Below, piece after piece: positions 1 to 10,845 of a stretch of 64,000 nt of DNA (within the stretch, counting starts at the first letter, position 1; each line of letters starts with the position of its first letter). The translations under genes and the position numbers were made by a program. Where the stretch lies: NCBI GenBank assembly GCA_963971425.1, contig OZ020525.1, forward strand, positions 1,674,001 through 1,738,000. The letters are read 5' to 3'. The notes beneath the pieces are model-generated. The model was not told the origin of the DNA. It did no database searches and worked only from the letters and a program-made list of their open reading frames with translations. This stretch comes from Bryoerythrophyllum caledonicum. Its lineage: Eukaryota; Streptophyta; Bryopsida; Pottiales; Pottiaceae.

Positions 1-929
1 ATATTAGAATAATTAATTAGAATAATTTTGAAAGTGGAGACAATTATTCTGTTTATTAAAAAGATACATGCCTTTAAACTGCATTTGATTCTATACAAAA
101 AATATACATTTTTAGATTTTTAAAATGAAAGAAATACATATTTTACCTTATCCCAAAATGCCGCAATATTTTTCCTTTTTGATAAAAAATCCTCCTATAA
201 AATAAATCACACATCATATGCTGGATATTTATAGATTTAAATATCATTTATTTCAAGGAATTTCATGTAAAGCATTGTCACAATCAAATTATTCATGTAA
301 TATAAGCACTTGTAATACAAATTGGTAGACAAAAATTGATGGCTACAACTTACAGACATTGAATGCAAAAATCAAAGATTTAAACAATGGTAGTTGATTA
401 TAGAAGATAATCTTTGACATACAACTATATATTGGATTGATCAATTTTATAAAGATAAAAAAGATTAGAAACCTTATCACCATGAGAAAGACGCCGATGG
501 ATACGGACATGTCGCTGATGATTGAAAGAAGAAAAAAATTCATAAGAACATTTATCACATTTTTGCAATTGTAGTCTTGATGGTGATATCAATGGCCAAT
601 TAGATAAATCAATGAGATGATCTATACTAACATTTTGTTTTCCTGTTTAAATTAAGAAGGTATATCCACTAATTAGATTTTATAAACATAGTGAATAATA
701 ATTCTCACAAATAATAGTTCAAAACTATCAATGGTAATTAGGACCCATGAGAATCTATTCATTCACCTTGATTTTTTGTTAATGCATAAGTAGCTACAAC
801 TTGTGGGTTATTGATTTTCGAAGCATTGTTTTGATGTTATATAATAGAATGCTTCAAAAATTAACATATGTTATATTAAAACATACATATAATAATATTA
901 GTAACTTAGACTCTTGCTTATCAATAATT
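1..929. other. AT-rich spacer, no gene seen
   Basis: Strongly AT-rich DNA with only short, unconvincing open frames. I see no RNA gene, clear repeat or domain-bearing ORF here. Confidence 0.6.
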
Positions 930-1541
930 TTATTGTAATTTTTGGCATGAATGCATACCTTGATGAGGTTCTATGTTTGCATTGTCCCCTTGACAATCAC
1001 AAATATCAATATCAACTTTCAAACTTTTGATACACTTGTTCATAGCTTGTTGATGTTCTAATATCTTTTGAAGAGGCTTTTCACTAGGTCTACTAGAAAA
1101 AGATACATATGGTTCACAACCCATTGTTTGGCGGATGAAAGTATCTAATGATTCATGCACCTTCCCTTCTAAAGATGGTACATCAATACTTTTCTTGTTT
1201 ACAACTTTTGTAGTTTGTTGAGAATTAATTTCTTTTTCTATGCTACTAAGAATTTTTGTTTTAATTTGCTTAGATCCTATTTTGTCCAAGGATTTGATCT
1301 TGATTTCTAATACATTGGAATCAATAGCATCTGTGTTATAAGAACTTAAATATTGTAGAGTTTTCTTATCTTGTAGTGTTTATTTTCCATTATCTGCACC
1401 ACTTGATTTTTGAGGATCAAAATTGCTTAGTTTCATTTGAAGAGTGCCTAAATAATTTGATATTTTTTTAGTGTGATCATTGTAGAGTTTATTTTCTTTA
1501 ATTGATAATTTATCCTTCTCCATTACATCTTCTAGATCAAT
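930..1541 (-). pseudogene. Broken coiled-coil ORF, unknown family
   Basis: A minus-strand frame stays open from about 1541 down to 930 except for one in-frame TAA at 1380-1382. The product is lysine-, glutamate- and serine-rich and probably coiled coil. Upstream of the stop it contains KDKLSIKENK and HTKKISNYLGTLQ; downstream it contains IGSKQIKTKILSSIEKE and a short Cys-rich tail (DICDCQGDN). The upstream limit is another stop, so no natural start is visible. I recognise no family. It lies just outside the left end of the 12.7 kb transposon. It could be a gag-like or transposon accessory remnant, or an exon of a decayed host gene. Coding status is inferred only from the long open stretch. 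Confidence 0.35.
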
Positions 1542-1947
1542 TTACAACTCTGAAACTTGAAGATCTAAAGTTGAAAAATGCTTCCATCATCATAATATTG
1601 TTACCTTAAATGGCATAACAAATGAGCCTTGCAAACATCTTTATCACTCACAAATGAATTGTTGAACTTTTCTTTTATTTTTGCACATGTTTGATAATTC
1701 ATGCAATAAGTTGATTACTGAATTTTTTTTTCCAAAATCTTAACAATTAGAAAGAAGAAATTCTTAATCACTTTACTTTCAACCGAATTCAAATTGAAAG
1801 ACAATAACGCAACATTGATTTGCTTTGGCATATTGATGTCAATGTCTTTGGCTTTTACATTAAGCATGTGATTACATTTATAGCCATCACATTACAAAAC
1901 TCATTGTTATTTGTAGAAAATCTGAGTTGCTTGATCCTTATTACTTC

Positions 1948-1951
1948 AAAC
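1948..1951. other. Target-site duplication AAAC (left)
   Basis: AAAC lies directly outside the left terminal inverted repeat. The same four bases lie directly outside the right one at 14650-14653, as expected for the target duplication of a DNA transposon. Four bases is short, so chance agreement (about 1 in 256) cannot be excluded. Confidence 0.6.
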
Positions 1952-1982
1952 AACACGCAATTAAGCAATTATGCACTTAGCC
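1952..1982 (+). repeat. Left terminal inverted repeat
   Basis: These 31 bases begin AACACGCAATTAAGCAATTA and match the reverse complement of 14619-14649 except for one A/G difference near the inner end. The inner bases TGCACTTAGCC run directly into AAGTGCAC, giving a subterminal palindrome that could be a transposase-binding site (inference). Confidence 0.85.
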
Positions 1983-2549
1983 AAGTGCACTGGTTGGTGG
2001 TAGAAAGCCGCAAGTTATTTGCCCATAACTTTTTTTTAAATCAAAATTTGGCAAAATTTTAGTATGTTTTTTGTCAAATTTTTTTGGTGTTTGTTGTATC
2101 ATACATTGGCATCTTTATGTTCATATCAGTAATATATTTTTTCCATTCGCTAACTTTTTTTTGAAAATATATGATTTCTACTCTAGTTTACAAATCATGC
2201 TACAAAATTATGATCATGTGCCCAAAGAGATTATAAATGTGTTATGAGTTATTATAGGATTTTAGAGTACTGCACTACAAACACAATGTGTAAGAGATAC
2301 AAAAATATATATGCAAATTCCTAAGACAGTGTAAAGTACCTCACTGTATTTTATAATGCAAAAACATACATGATCAAGCAATTCCACACTATTGCTGAGG
2401 AATTCTAAAATCAAACATATCATATGGACCACCCAATATATAAATATATACCACCAACCGAACGATAGACACATCTCAAACTGCATAATACTAACGTACT
2501 TGCCACCTAAACTGCGTGCATGCTCTACTATAGTATATAGCTCCACGGC
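1983..2549. other. Left subterminal region of the transposon
   Basis: Non-coding AT-rich DNA between the left inverted repeat and the stop of the leftward gene. Its length is close to that of the matching right-hand region (14077-14618). It probably holds the 3' UTR and terminator of the leftward gene. Confidence 0.5.
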
Positions 2550-5500
2550 TCACAACTCATCTGCTGGCGGAACGACTCCCTCCACGTGTCCAATGGCGCT
2601 ACCTACCATAGCGGATAGTTCATGATCCTCCACTGGACGATCTCCCACATCTTCGATGCCAATGGACGCACACTCAACAAATCGGTAATTGCCAGGAACA
2701 CCCTCCCGCGTATGCCTTACCCTATCATCATTATAGAAAAAGCCATCCTTTGCATTGAAGGACATCTCTCGCTCTGATGAGAAGGCCCCCTGAAATGCAA
2801 TGATGTCCTCGGATACGCTAGATCTTGGAACGGGAGGCAAACCTGGTCCGGTATCACTCTGAGTACCTCCGAACGTCTCTTGTGTCTCCGATACAGGCTC
2901 TGATTGAGGAGGCATCGAAGGCTGTCGAATCCTCCTCTGCACCGAAAAAAATTCACATGAATCCAATCCTTCTTCCTCCATCTCCAACCTAGGACCATCA
3001 AATGTACGCCCCCGTCCTGCCCCTGCCGCCAAACTAACATCTACTACACCTGTAACTTGCATATTCTCTATAGGTGTTGCAGACGTCGCCCCTGAAGTAT
3101 CTCCCACCGTCCGCTGCGTTGATGGAATTCTCTCTCCATCCTCATCGGCGTCTGAATCACTGCCAGATGAAAAATCTTCAGTGGTACCTGAACGTGGCAA
3201 TCTCTCATGTAAACCACCTCCATCCTCATTGTCCTCTTCATTCCTCACTCCACCAACCACATCTTCGGTCTCAGGTATGGTGTTGCAACCAGTACTTGTT
3301 CCACCAGTCCTGACCAACAATTGTCCTTGGAAATTGTCGGACAACTCATTGTACAGGAATGAAACTCTGTCTGTACAATCGTCAATGATGAAAACCTCAG
3401 ATCCCTGGAAATCTCGTTCAATGATCGTGGGAATGGCCGTAGATATGTTACACGCCACTAAACCCCAACCACGGGGCAAGTATGAGCCCACTAGTCTTGC
3501 GAGCTCTGATGGAGATCTCTCAAGTGAATCAACTTCAGAGGGTTGGCGTGCCTCACTCCAGTGATCCAAGAATACAAGTGGAAGTGGAACGTCTCCAGAA
3601 ACATAGTTCGGGCCAGGAGATGTACCCACAGGGTGCTGCATACAAATCACAACATCGCCAATCGGTTGTACTACTTGCTCCAGACGCCCATTCTCTGTAA
3701 AATCAAGAGCATAGGGATTAACCGAGTTGGGATCAAAGGCCCAGCATCCACGTCGCGTAGTACATCCCTCTGGAAGCTTCACCTTCGTGAAAAACTCCTC
3801 ATTGGCATACACAGCCGCAGGTAACAAGAAGATGACGTTCCATCGTTCAATATTTGCCATCCATAATGTCAGCTGTGCAAAAGCTGCGGATAATTGGGCA
3901 TCTCCCCAATGACCATCTCCATGCCTCCCACCGCCACGTCGACAATCAATCACCCACAAACATGGTTTCCCCAACTCTATGTAGTCGGTGCGGAATAATC
4001 CTCTTCTACACCGAACCGAAAGAAGATTCTCTGTGTCGCTCTGCCCTGGCCTCTTGACTTCCATCTGCCATTCCCAATTAGCAGTAGTCAATTCTCCCAC
4101 ATCCACGGACAGTCCAATGTATCCACGCCCCCCTGCTGCAATGTCACCATAATGAAACCTGATGGAAGGGGGGATGAGGTAGCCTATGTCTTCCAGTTTA
4201 GACACCTTCCCTCGCACAGGAGCACTCCAAGCTTTTTTCGTGGCAACATTCAAAAGCTTCCCAAAGGTATCAAGTTGTGCACTACTCCTCGGAAAATACT
4301 TCGCTACACGGATACGAAAGAACTCTTCCATGGAATCAGGTGTACTTTCCTTGTTCTCCACCATCAACCAACGGATCGAATTCATCACAGCTTCTCGTCT
4401 CTGATATCGGTCAACCACACCGGCAATCGTACGAGGATGTGGATTCTTGTCTTTTACACCGTCGAAGTAATATGCTTGAGAAGGTCTTACTCCATCCTCC
4501 CTCACCGGCTTCGCTGCAGCAGACTTTGCCAACCGAAGATAATATGGATTCGGAACCCTACCTAGAGGCCTCAACCAATTCTGCGTCATCTCCTTTCTTG
4601 TTGGTCGTACGTCCACATTTGGATCCAGCTCTTTCTTCCTCGCCATGTCCTTCCACTTGTCCTCTTCTTCCTTGCTGTAAAAGAGAATGCCGTCTTCGTA
4701 GTCCTTGCATACTTGAATGATAGCTTCGAAGCAGTCATTGCTCGGATTCCATGCATGATTGGTCAGATCCTCCATGTTTTTGGCCAACCTCTTCACCGTG
4801 ACAACTCCATCCCCCTTGGGCAACTTATGCACTGCACTTGCCGCACTCACCAAAGCAACAGCCCTGCGTGCATCGTCCGCACGTAGTGTGCTATCAGGCC
4901 TCCCGTATAGATTCCAAATCTGACGGAGCTTCCTCAAATCCTCCTCCATGGTAGAATATGAATGTCTCTGGAACTCCGCCACGTTGATCCGCGCAGACTT
5001 CTCAATGTAAAAGCGACGATCATCATACACCACAAAAGAGGCCTCCCGTCGCTCAAACGTGTCCAGATACTCGTTTAAAGACATAGTACCATCTCTCCAC
5101 TGCTGCTGTGCAAACTTACAAGCTGCTACTATGTGTTGCCCATCCACCGGTTCCCAAATGATATGATCTTGAAGCCAAGAATACTGGGATCCCATAGCAC
5201 CCTGTGCAGATGCACTCCCGTGTGCAATGAACATGCGCTCAAACTCTCGTGCGGTTCCTACCAACGGAAATGGCAGCTCTTCCTTCTCAACGACACCATC
5301 ATCGGTGGTAGTATGCACGATGTATCTGATCGGTCGAAGTACCAATCTACTCACCCGAGTCGCGGATTCTGGGTCCCGTAAGCGGTTGAATACTTCTATG
5401 ACCCTCTTCTGTGATAAAACCCGGTGGTTGGTTTCTGGATTCTCCACAGAGACAATGCGGTCTATGTGTGCCTTAAACACAAAATTCCCCCACACTGATC

Positions 5501-6494
5501 CTTTCGCAATCTCCTCTGTTGTAGGCACTGGTGCTTTTAAATTCATTGGAGTTGGTAGATCCTGTGGTATCTCCGCATTGTCTTCAAAATCCTCTGGTAT
5601 ACTGTCTGGAAGGTTGTGAAAATCTTCTTCCTCCGGCGCCATGGCTGACAAATCAGCTAAATCTCCCGGTGCAGATGTAGGGGCCCTACGATGACCATCA
5701 GACGTCCTGAGCCCCGACCTAGGAATCCTGGCACCTGATCTTGCACTTCTCCCAATCAACCTCCTCCCACTTGGATCCAAACTTGATGGGCCTTCTCTTG
5801 AACCAGAAGCTACATCACTGTCAACACGTCGTGGCCTCTTCGTAGGACGTCTACTCGTTAATGGAGGATTCGGTAATGTCTGTACCTCAGAAGTTGTGGC
5901 GGGATGTTGGTCTCCACTTCCTCTCCCCCCCTCCAGTGGTCGCCAATCCAGTTGCAACGGCTCAGCAAGAATTCGATAAACTTCTGTTTCTTCCGGTTCC
6001 GCTGGTGGGGCTTGAGTTGTCGCACGTGATGGGTCCCTCTCCCGAAATGCCTCATATCGAATATGTTCCTCCATAATCTTCTTAGCCTTCAGCACCATCT
6101 CCGATGATAACGCTAAACAGGCTAAGACGTTGTTGTGTCTAGCAGTACGTACTGCAAGAGAGATGTTCAACCAAAACGTCTGCAATGATTTGAGGAATTT
6201 CACTTGACCTGGATTTTGAAGAAGATTCAAAGGGACAGGTGCAAGAAGCAACTTCTTCGAAAGAGAAGTCTTCACCTCCGATTGACCTGGACCCACTGCG
6301 CAAGTAATGTATACCATATCATCACGTCGAAGAGTGATTGCTTGGATTTTGCCAAAACTCTTCCCCAACGCCGATGTACGCTTTCCCAACTCAAAGGGAT
6401 AATCTGTCACCCACAAGAAGGCGTTCGACTCATCCACTTCCGCGATCCACCAGCCGTGGCTCTCCCAGATTCTATCAATATTTGGTGGTGCCAT
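2550..6494 (-). CDS. 1314-aa transposon-encoded protein, unknown family
   Basis: Single open frame of 1314 codons plus stop, starting at the ATG at 6494 (MAPPNIDRIWESHGWW). The frame stays open for 47 more codons upstream, but that stretch reads into MITE-like DNA, so I prefer the internal ATG. Visible layout: a globular N-terminus (residues 1-150); a Pro/Ser/Arg-rich linker (about 170-310) with basic runs that could be nuclear signals; a globular core from about 330 (VWGNFVFKAHIDRIVSV) through about 840-890 (WVIDCRRGGGRHGDGHWGD, then VIFLLP); a segment at about 1005-1050 with GWGLVACN and EVFIIDDCTDRVSFLYNEL; and an acidic, Ser/Gly-rich tail. The last two core blocks faintly resemble the fold of beta-class DNA methyltransferases, but the catalytic DPPY/NPPY motif is not evident. 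It is divergent from the DUF7869 gene in the same element, so I infer an accessory or second transposition protein. Function unknown. Confidence 0.75.
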   Translation of the reverse strand: MAPPNIDRIWESHGWWIAEVDESNAFLWVTDYPFELGKRTSALGKSFGKIQAITLRRDDMVYITCAVGPGQSEVKTSLSKKLLLAPVPLNLLQNPGQVKFLKSLQTFWLNISLAVRTARHNNVLACLALSSEMVLKAKKIMEEHIRYEAFRERDPSRATTQAPPAEPEETEVYRILAEPLQLDWRPLEGGRGSGDQHPATTSEVQTLPNPPLTSRRPTKRPRRVDSDVASGSREGPSSLDPSGRRLIGRSARSGARIPRSGLRTSDGHRRAPTSAPGDLADLSAMAPEEEDFHNLPDSIPEDFEDNAEIPQDLPTPMNLKAPVPTTEEIAKGSVWGNFVFKAHIDRIVSVENPETNHRVLSQKRVIEVFNRLRDPESATRVSRLVLRPIRYIVHTTTDDGVVEKEELPFPLVGTAREFERMFIAHGSASAQGAMGSQYSWLQDHIIWEPVDGQHIVAACKFAQQQWRDGTMSLNEYLDTFERREASFVVYDDRRFYIEKSARINVAEFQRHSYSTMEEDLRKLRQIWNLYGRPDSTLRADDARRAVALVSAASAVHKLPKGDGVVTVKRLAKNMEDLTNHAWNPSNDCFEAIIQVCKDYEDGILFYSKEEEDKWKDMARKKELDPNVDVRPTRKEMTQNWLRPLGRVPNPYYLRLAKSAAAKPVREDGVRPSQAYYFDGVKDKNPHPRTIAGVVDRYQRREAVMNSIRWLMVENKESTPDSMEEFFRIRVAKYFPRSSAQLDTFGKLLNVATKKAWSAPVRGKVSKLEDIGYLIPPSIRFHYGDIAAGGRGYIGLSVDVGELTTANWEWQMEVKRPGQSDTENLLSVRCRRGLFRTDYIELGKPCLWVIDCRRGGGRHGDGHWGDAQLSAAFAQLTLWMANIERWNVIFLLPAAVYANEEFFTKVKLPEGCTTRRGCWAFDPNSVNPYALDFTENGRLEQVVQPIGDVVICMQHPVGTSPGPNYVSGDVPLPLVFLDHWSEARQPSEVDSLERSPSELARLVGSYLPRGWGLVACNISTAIPTIIERDFQGSEVFIIDDCTDRVSFLYNELSDNFQGQLLVRTGGTSTGCNTIPETEDVVGGVRNEEDNEDGGGLHERLPRSGTTEDFSSGSDSDADEDGERIPSTQRTVGDTSGATSATPIENMQVTGVVDVSLAAGAGRGRTFDGPRLEMEEEGLDSCEFFSVQRRIRQPSMPPQSEPVSETQETFGGTQSDTGPGLPPVPRSSVSEDIIAFQGAFSSEREMSFNAKDGFFYNDDRVRHTREGVPGNYRFVECASIGIEDVGDRPVEDHELSAMVGSAIGHVEGVVPPADEL

Positions 6495-6552
6495 AATGCA
6501 ACACTCAAAAAACCTGTATATCATTACAAAACGATAGTCACTATTAGTATGG

Positions 6553-7640
6553 AATAAGAATTTTTGAACCACCACTGATTGCACAATTTTTTTGAACATG
6601 CAACACCCCTTGTCTACGTTTAAAAATTTTTGCACTACGGAAGATCTAAATCCAATACCATTGTGTTAAGCATGTTGTTAGTTCTTTGGTGAAATAGCAT
6701 ATTAATCCAAATCAATTATTTTCACACATTGTCACACATTTTCGGCCAAAGTACTAAAAACACTTCTACCTTTCTACATAAATCTTCGAGATCTTCGTAT
6801 GATTCACTTTTGATTTTTCCTACGGCATTATGTCATGTAAACCTTCTAATTGACCATTTAGATTCTAATTTCAAACAAAATGAAGTTAAAAAATAAATAA
6901 ATAACATGAATTAAGAATTTTTGAACCTCCACTCATTGTACAATTTTTTAGAATATGCTACACTCCTTTTCTACCTCTAAAAACTTTTGCACTATACAAG
7001 ATCTAAATCCAATAGCATCGCGTGAAGCATGTTGTTAGTTCTTTGGTAAAATAGCATATCAATCCAAGTCAATTATTTTCACACATTGTCACACATTTTC
7101 GGCCAACGTACCAAAAAAACCACTACCTTCCCACATAAAATTTTGAGATCTTCGTATTATTCACTTTTGATTTTTCCTACAACATTATGTGATGTAAAAC
7201 TTCTTATTGACCATTTGGATTCTCATTTAAAACAATATCGAGTTCCCCAAAAAATATAACGTGAATTGAGAATTTTTGAACCTCCACTCATTGCACAATT
7301 TTTTTGAATATGCTCCACTCCTTGTCTACCTCTAAAAATTGGTACATAGCAAACTAACATCATGATTAACATTATGGTAATTAATTGAGACCCTTTAAAA
7401 TGCAAAAATTGGACACCAATTGAAGTCAAAGTCTGCTGATCCATAAAACGCAGGGATGAAAATGAGCCTATTCTCAATTTCAAACATTATAATCTTTCAA
7501 TCCGTGCGGTCAAACTTTATGAAATTTTGTGAGTATATTACTTAATAGGTGTTTATTGAGATCCTGCGGTTAAAACTATAAAAAAACCTTCATTTTTTCA
7601 TCCAAGATAATTGCACTAAAACAAGCATTTTTAAGGAGTT
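6553..7640. repeat. Rearranged MITE with internal triplication
   Basis: Sequence of the same family as the TTAA MITEs elsewhere in the window, but without clean ends. The motif GAATTTTTGAACC followed by CCACTCATTGCACAATTTT starts near 6555, 6914 and 7269. The segment has therefore been tandemly duplicated with a period of about 355-360 bp, the third copy being partial. It sits directly upstream of the 1314-aa gene and probably separates that gene from its original promoter. Confidence 0.6.
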
Positions 7641-7853
7641 TTGGTTGAGATATTCACTACACCATTTATGGACTATGGTACTTTGGGTATCAATAGAGAG
7701 GGTATCACATCCAGGGTATGAATTCATGGGTACAAACATCCGGTTATCAACATATATTGGATCAGGGTATCAATTAGGGTTTCAAATTTAGGGTTTTGTT
7801 TAGAGGGTATCAACTGAGGATATCAATCCTTAGACCCTTGGGTAGTGCAAGGA
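7641..7853. other. Degenerate GGGTATCA-rich spacer
   Basis: A short stretch in which GGGTATCA and close variants recur several times (about 7685-7830). No coding potential is evident. Confidence 0.4.
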
Positions 7854-7875
7854 GGGGTGTGCGCGCGCACACCCC
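7854..7875. repeat. 22-bp perfect palindrome, copy 1
   Basis: The half-site is GGGGTGTGCGC followed by its exact reverse complement, with a CG-alternating centre. An identical 22-mer is at 8445-8466, on the other side of the assembly gap. Confidence 0.85.
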
Positions 7876-7996
7876 TGCCATAGTTCTGTGGAGGCTGTGA
7901 GCGTGAGAGAGGGTTTGGAGGAGGGAGATGCTTGTGAGAGTGTTGTGTGTTTGTGAGAGAGGGCTTGTGAGAGGCTTGTGGGTTCGTGAGAGAAGG

Positions 7997-8196
7997 NNNN
8001 NNNNNNNNNNNNNNNNNNNNNNNNNNNNNNNNNNNNNNNNNNNNNNNNNNNNNNNNNNNNNNNNNNNNNNNNNNNNNNNNNNNNNNNNNNNNNNNNNNNN
8101 NNNNNNNNNNNNNNNNNNNNNNNNNNNNNNNNNNNNNNNNNNNNNNNNNNNNNNNNNNNNNNNNNNNNNNNNNNNNNNNNNNNNNNNNNNNNNNNN
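7997..8196. other. Assembly gap of 200 N
   Basis: Exactly 200 N, a conventional placeholder length, so the true gap size is unknown. Flanking DNA on the left is rich in GTGAGAG-type purine repeats, which probably broke the assembly. Confidence 0.98.
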
Positions 8197-8444
8197 GCTG
8201 CCGCGCAGGTTACTAGTGATTGGGGTTACTAATGATTGGGGTTACTCATCATGATGCTACTCATCATGATGGTTTTGGGTATGGCTCACAGAAACTCCGG
8301 GCGCAGAAACTTTTAGTGTTGATTGTCATGGTGTACAGGAACCCACGAAGCTCTTTCTCACTTTCGTCGAGAGGAATCACGAAGGTCCTTGCATGAGGTT
8401 TGAGCCAAGAAGTTTTTGGATGAATGGAGGAGCACCAGGAGTTG

Positions 8445-8466
8445 GGGGTGTGCGCGCGCACACCCC
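8445..8466. repeat. 22-bp perfect palindrome, copy 2
   Basis: Identical to the palindrome at 7854-7875. The pair encloses the assembly gap and could be the ends of a small inserted element or two hairpin sites of the transposon. Confidence 0.85.
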
Positions 8467-8538
8467 ATGAGGCGTTACGCGAACGCCATGGGGAACGAGG
8501 GGACTAGGGTTTGGTTTTAGGGTTTGGGTTTCTAGTTG

Positions 8539-8618
8539 TGGCGGCTAGGGTTTGGTTCTGGCGGCTAGGGATTGGTTGCGGCGGTTAGGGTTTGGCTGCG
8601 GCAGCTAGGGTTTGAACT
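8539..8618 (+). repeat. 20-bp tandem repeat, four units
   Basis: Four 20-bp units close to TGGCGGCTAGGGTTTGGTTC, each with one to several substitutions. The core TAGGGTTTGG resembles plant telomere-like or telo-box DNA. The units lie in the central region between the two divergent transposon genes. Confidence 0.75.
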
Positions 8619-9723
8619 AGTGTGCTGATGTGCCATTCCATAGATTTAGTGCCACACTACGGGCTACTCACATTACTGAAGTTTTCAGTGGGTTTTGGTG
8701 TCACTTTGATGTTACTAGTTGACTGACTAGTTGTAAACAAATAACTTCTGTTGTATTTGTAATTTTTGAACATACTGAAGGTGTCCTCGTTTGTATGCTC
8801 AAATATTGGTACTGCTGACCTTACACTATTGTAAATCTGACCGATCTATTATCATCATAAACCTAACCCTGGAGTTCCCTCGGATTCAGAATTGAAACAA
8901 GGTTAGAAGCTTACCAAATTTGCAGAAGTCTCCTCGATGTGCAAATTTCCTTCAATCTACACGGTCCACACAAAGTTGACAGAAGTCAGTGACTGAAGTA
9001 AAAACGCACATGGCCTTGAGCTTTCGATTGCAAGAGAGCTTACCTTAGGTACTGGGAAGAGAAATGACCTCCAGATTTTCACAGAAACCTTATATCCATG
9101 CTGGAAACTTGTGCCTGAAGTATACTAGTCAAAATTTGACTTTCGAAATTTGGACCTTTTGCTTTGTATTTTCTTATGTTTAAAATTTTTACATAATATA
9201 TTAAAATTTTGGGCTATATGTAATACGAAGATACATAGGAGTTTTTATCACATAGTTTACCATATAAATTTTATGCATGTGTCGCAGGTAAAGTGGGAAG
9301 GGTTGAAAAACATGTCCAATAACGACAGAATGGTGATTCAATGTTTAACGCCATCAAGCATCAGTGCGTGTACCACTAATACCTGCTACGTATCTTGAGG
9401 TAAACATTTATTTTTATACAAGTTTAAGATTGATTATTGATTGATCTTCTATACTATGTTGTTTGTAGAATAACTTTTATGTGGATGTACAAACCTTTCT
9501 TTTATTAGGGATTGTAACAAGTTCCAATGGTTGCAGTAATAGCTCGTAGACAACATGGTTCATTTTCTTCCCTAGGTTCAGTGGATTCCCTCCGTTTTCA
9601 GTTCACTTGGATTCAAAAGATTGCATCACACCTGATCTAGATTCATTATCATCATGTCAAGACTGATATAAGTTCCATTTTACACCAATGTTTAAGGATA
9701 CAATAGAGGTGTAGCATATTTAG
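8619..9723. other. Central spacer of the transposon, no gene seen
   Basis: About 1.1 kb without a convincing ORF. It may contain the original promoter region and 5' non-coding exons of the rightward DUF7869 gene, but I cannot define any splice junctions with confidence. Confidence 0.4.
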
Positions 9724-10662
9724 CCCCTAAAGGATCATGTGTCATAAATAAGATTTTTCAAAATTTAGGCACGTTCCTATGGTGTCAGTTTCCAACATTC
9801 CTTCTTTGAAAATTTTACTATAGAAAGGCATTACCAAGACTTCAGTGGAAAAACAATTTTTACCTTAATTGGACATTTGATAAAAAAATATAAGGGTTTT
9901 GAATTTCAAATGGGGAGAGCGGGCAAGTCCGACACGTCCAAAAACTTTTGCTTAGACACTCTGTTAAATGTGAGATTTTCAGTACTTGCAAGTAATATTA
10001 TTTCCTTTGATGTTGTCAAAATAAGTTCTTGTCTTTAGTGAAAAATAACATACCAACACAAACATTTTCACACATTGTCAGCCAGTGTTGGGCAAGGTAT
10101 CCACAAAACGTCTTGTTTTTCAAATAAAACCTAGATATCTTTTTATTTTTTAGTTTTTATTTTTTCCAGAACAATATGTGGTGTAAACCTTCTTATTGAC
10201 CTTTTGGAGTACCAATCTAAAACATATTAAGTTCACAAAAATCTACAGAGTGAATTAACAAATTCCGAACTTCCACTCCTTGCTCAATTGTTTTGAATAT
10301 GCTACACCCGTTCTCTACCTCTAAAAATTGGTGTACAAGGAACTAACATCATGCTTAACAAGATGGTTATGGATTTAGACCTTCTGTAGTGCAAAAATTT
10401 GACACCAAGTGAAGTCAAAATCTACTAATCCACTCCACGCAGGAAAGAAAATGAACCATATGCTTGACTCAAACACTATTATCTTTCAATCTGTGCGGTC
10501 AAAGTTTATGAAATTTTGTTTATATATTACTTAATAAACCTTAAGTGAGATCCTACGGTCAAAATTAGAAATTAAATTTTTCGTCTCCATTTTTGTTTAT
10601 TGCATTAGAATCCAACAATTTTGAAGTCTTTTTTGTGTAAGACTGTCAGTGTACCTTCAGGG
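9724..10662. mobile_element. MITE, TTAA family, nested copy
   Basis: Begins CCCCTAAAGGATC after TTAG (a changed TTAA) and ends ACCTTCAGGG before TTAA. It is 939 bp and closely resembles the copies at 33973 and 53878. It inserted inside the 12.7 kb transposon, ending only about 180 bp upstream of the DUF7869 ORF, so this MITE copy is younger than the transposon. Confidence 0.8.
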
Positions 10663-10845
10663 TTAAAGACTCCGTGCAAGGAATTCATGCTCTACAAATT
10701 CTAATTTTTTTCATTTCAAAGCAGTTTTATCAAAAAGTCCAATTTCATCATCATATTTTGAACAGTAAATATGTGTTTAGAAACATTTCTTTTATTAGAT
10801 GAATGGTGCTTTGAAGGTTTAGAATTAGTACATGTATTTTGACTA

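Noticed and set aside
2717..6557. Many ORFs of 60-147 codons on the plus strand and other frames within the 1314-aa gene
   Set aside because: They are shadows of the long minus-strand coding frame; their composition follows it and none has a recognisable domain.
7928..8254. ORFs spanning the 200-N gap
   Set aside because: They are open only because N codons are not read as stops.
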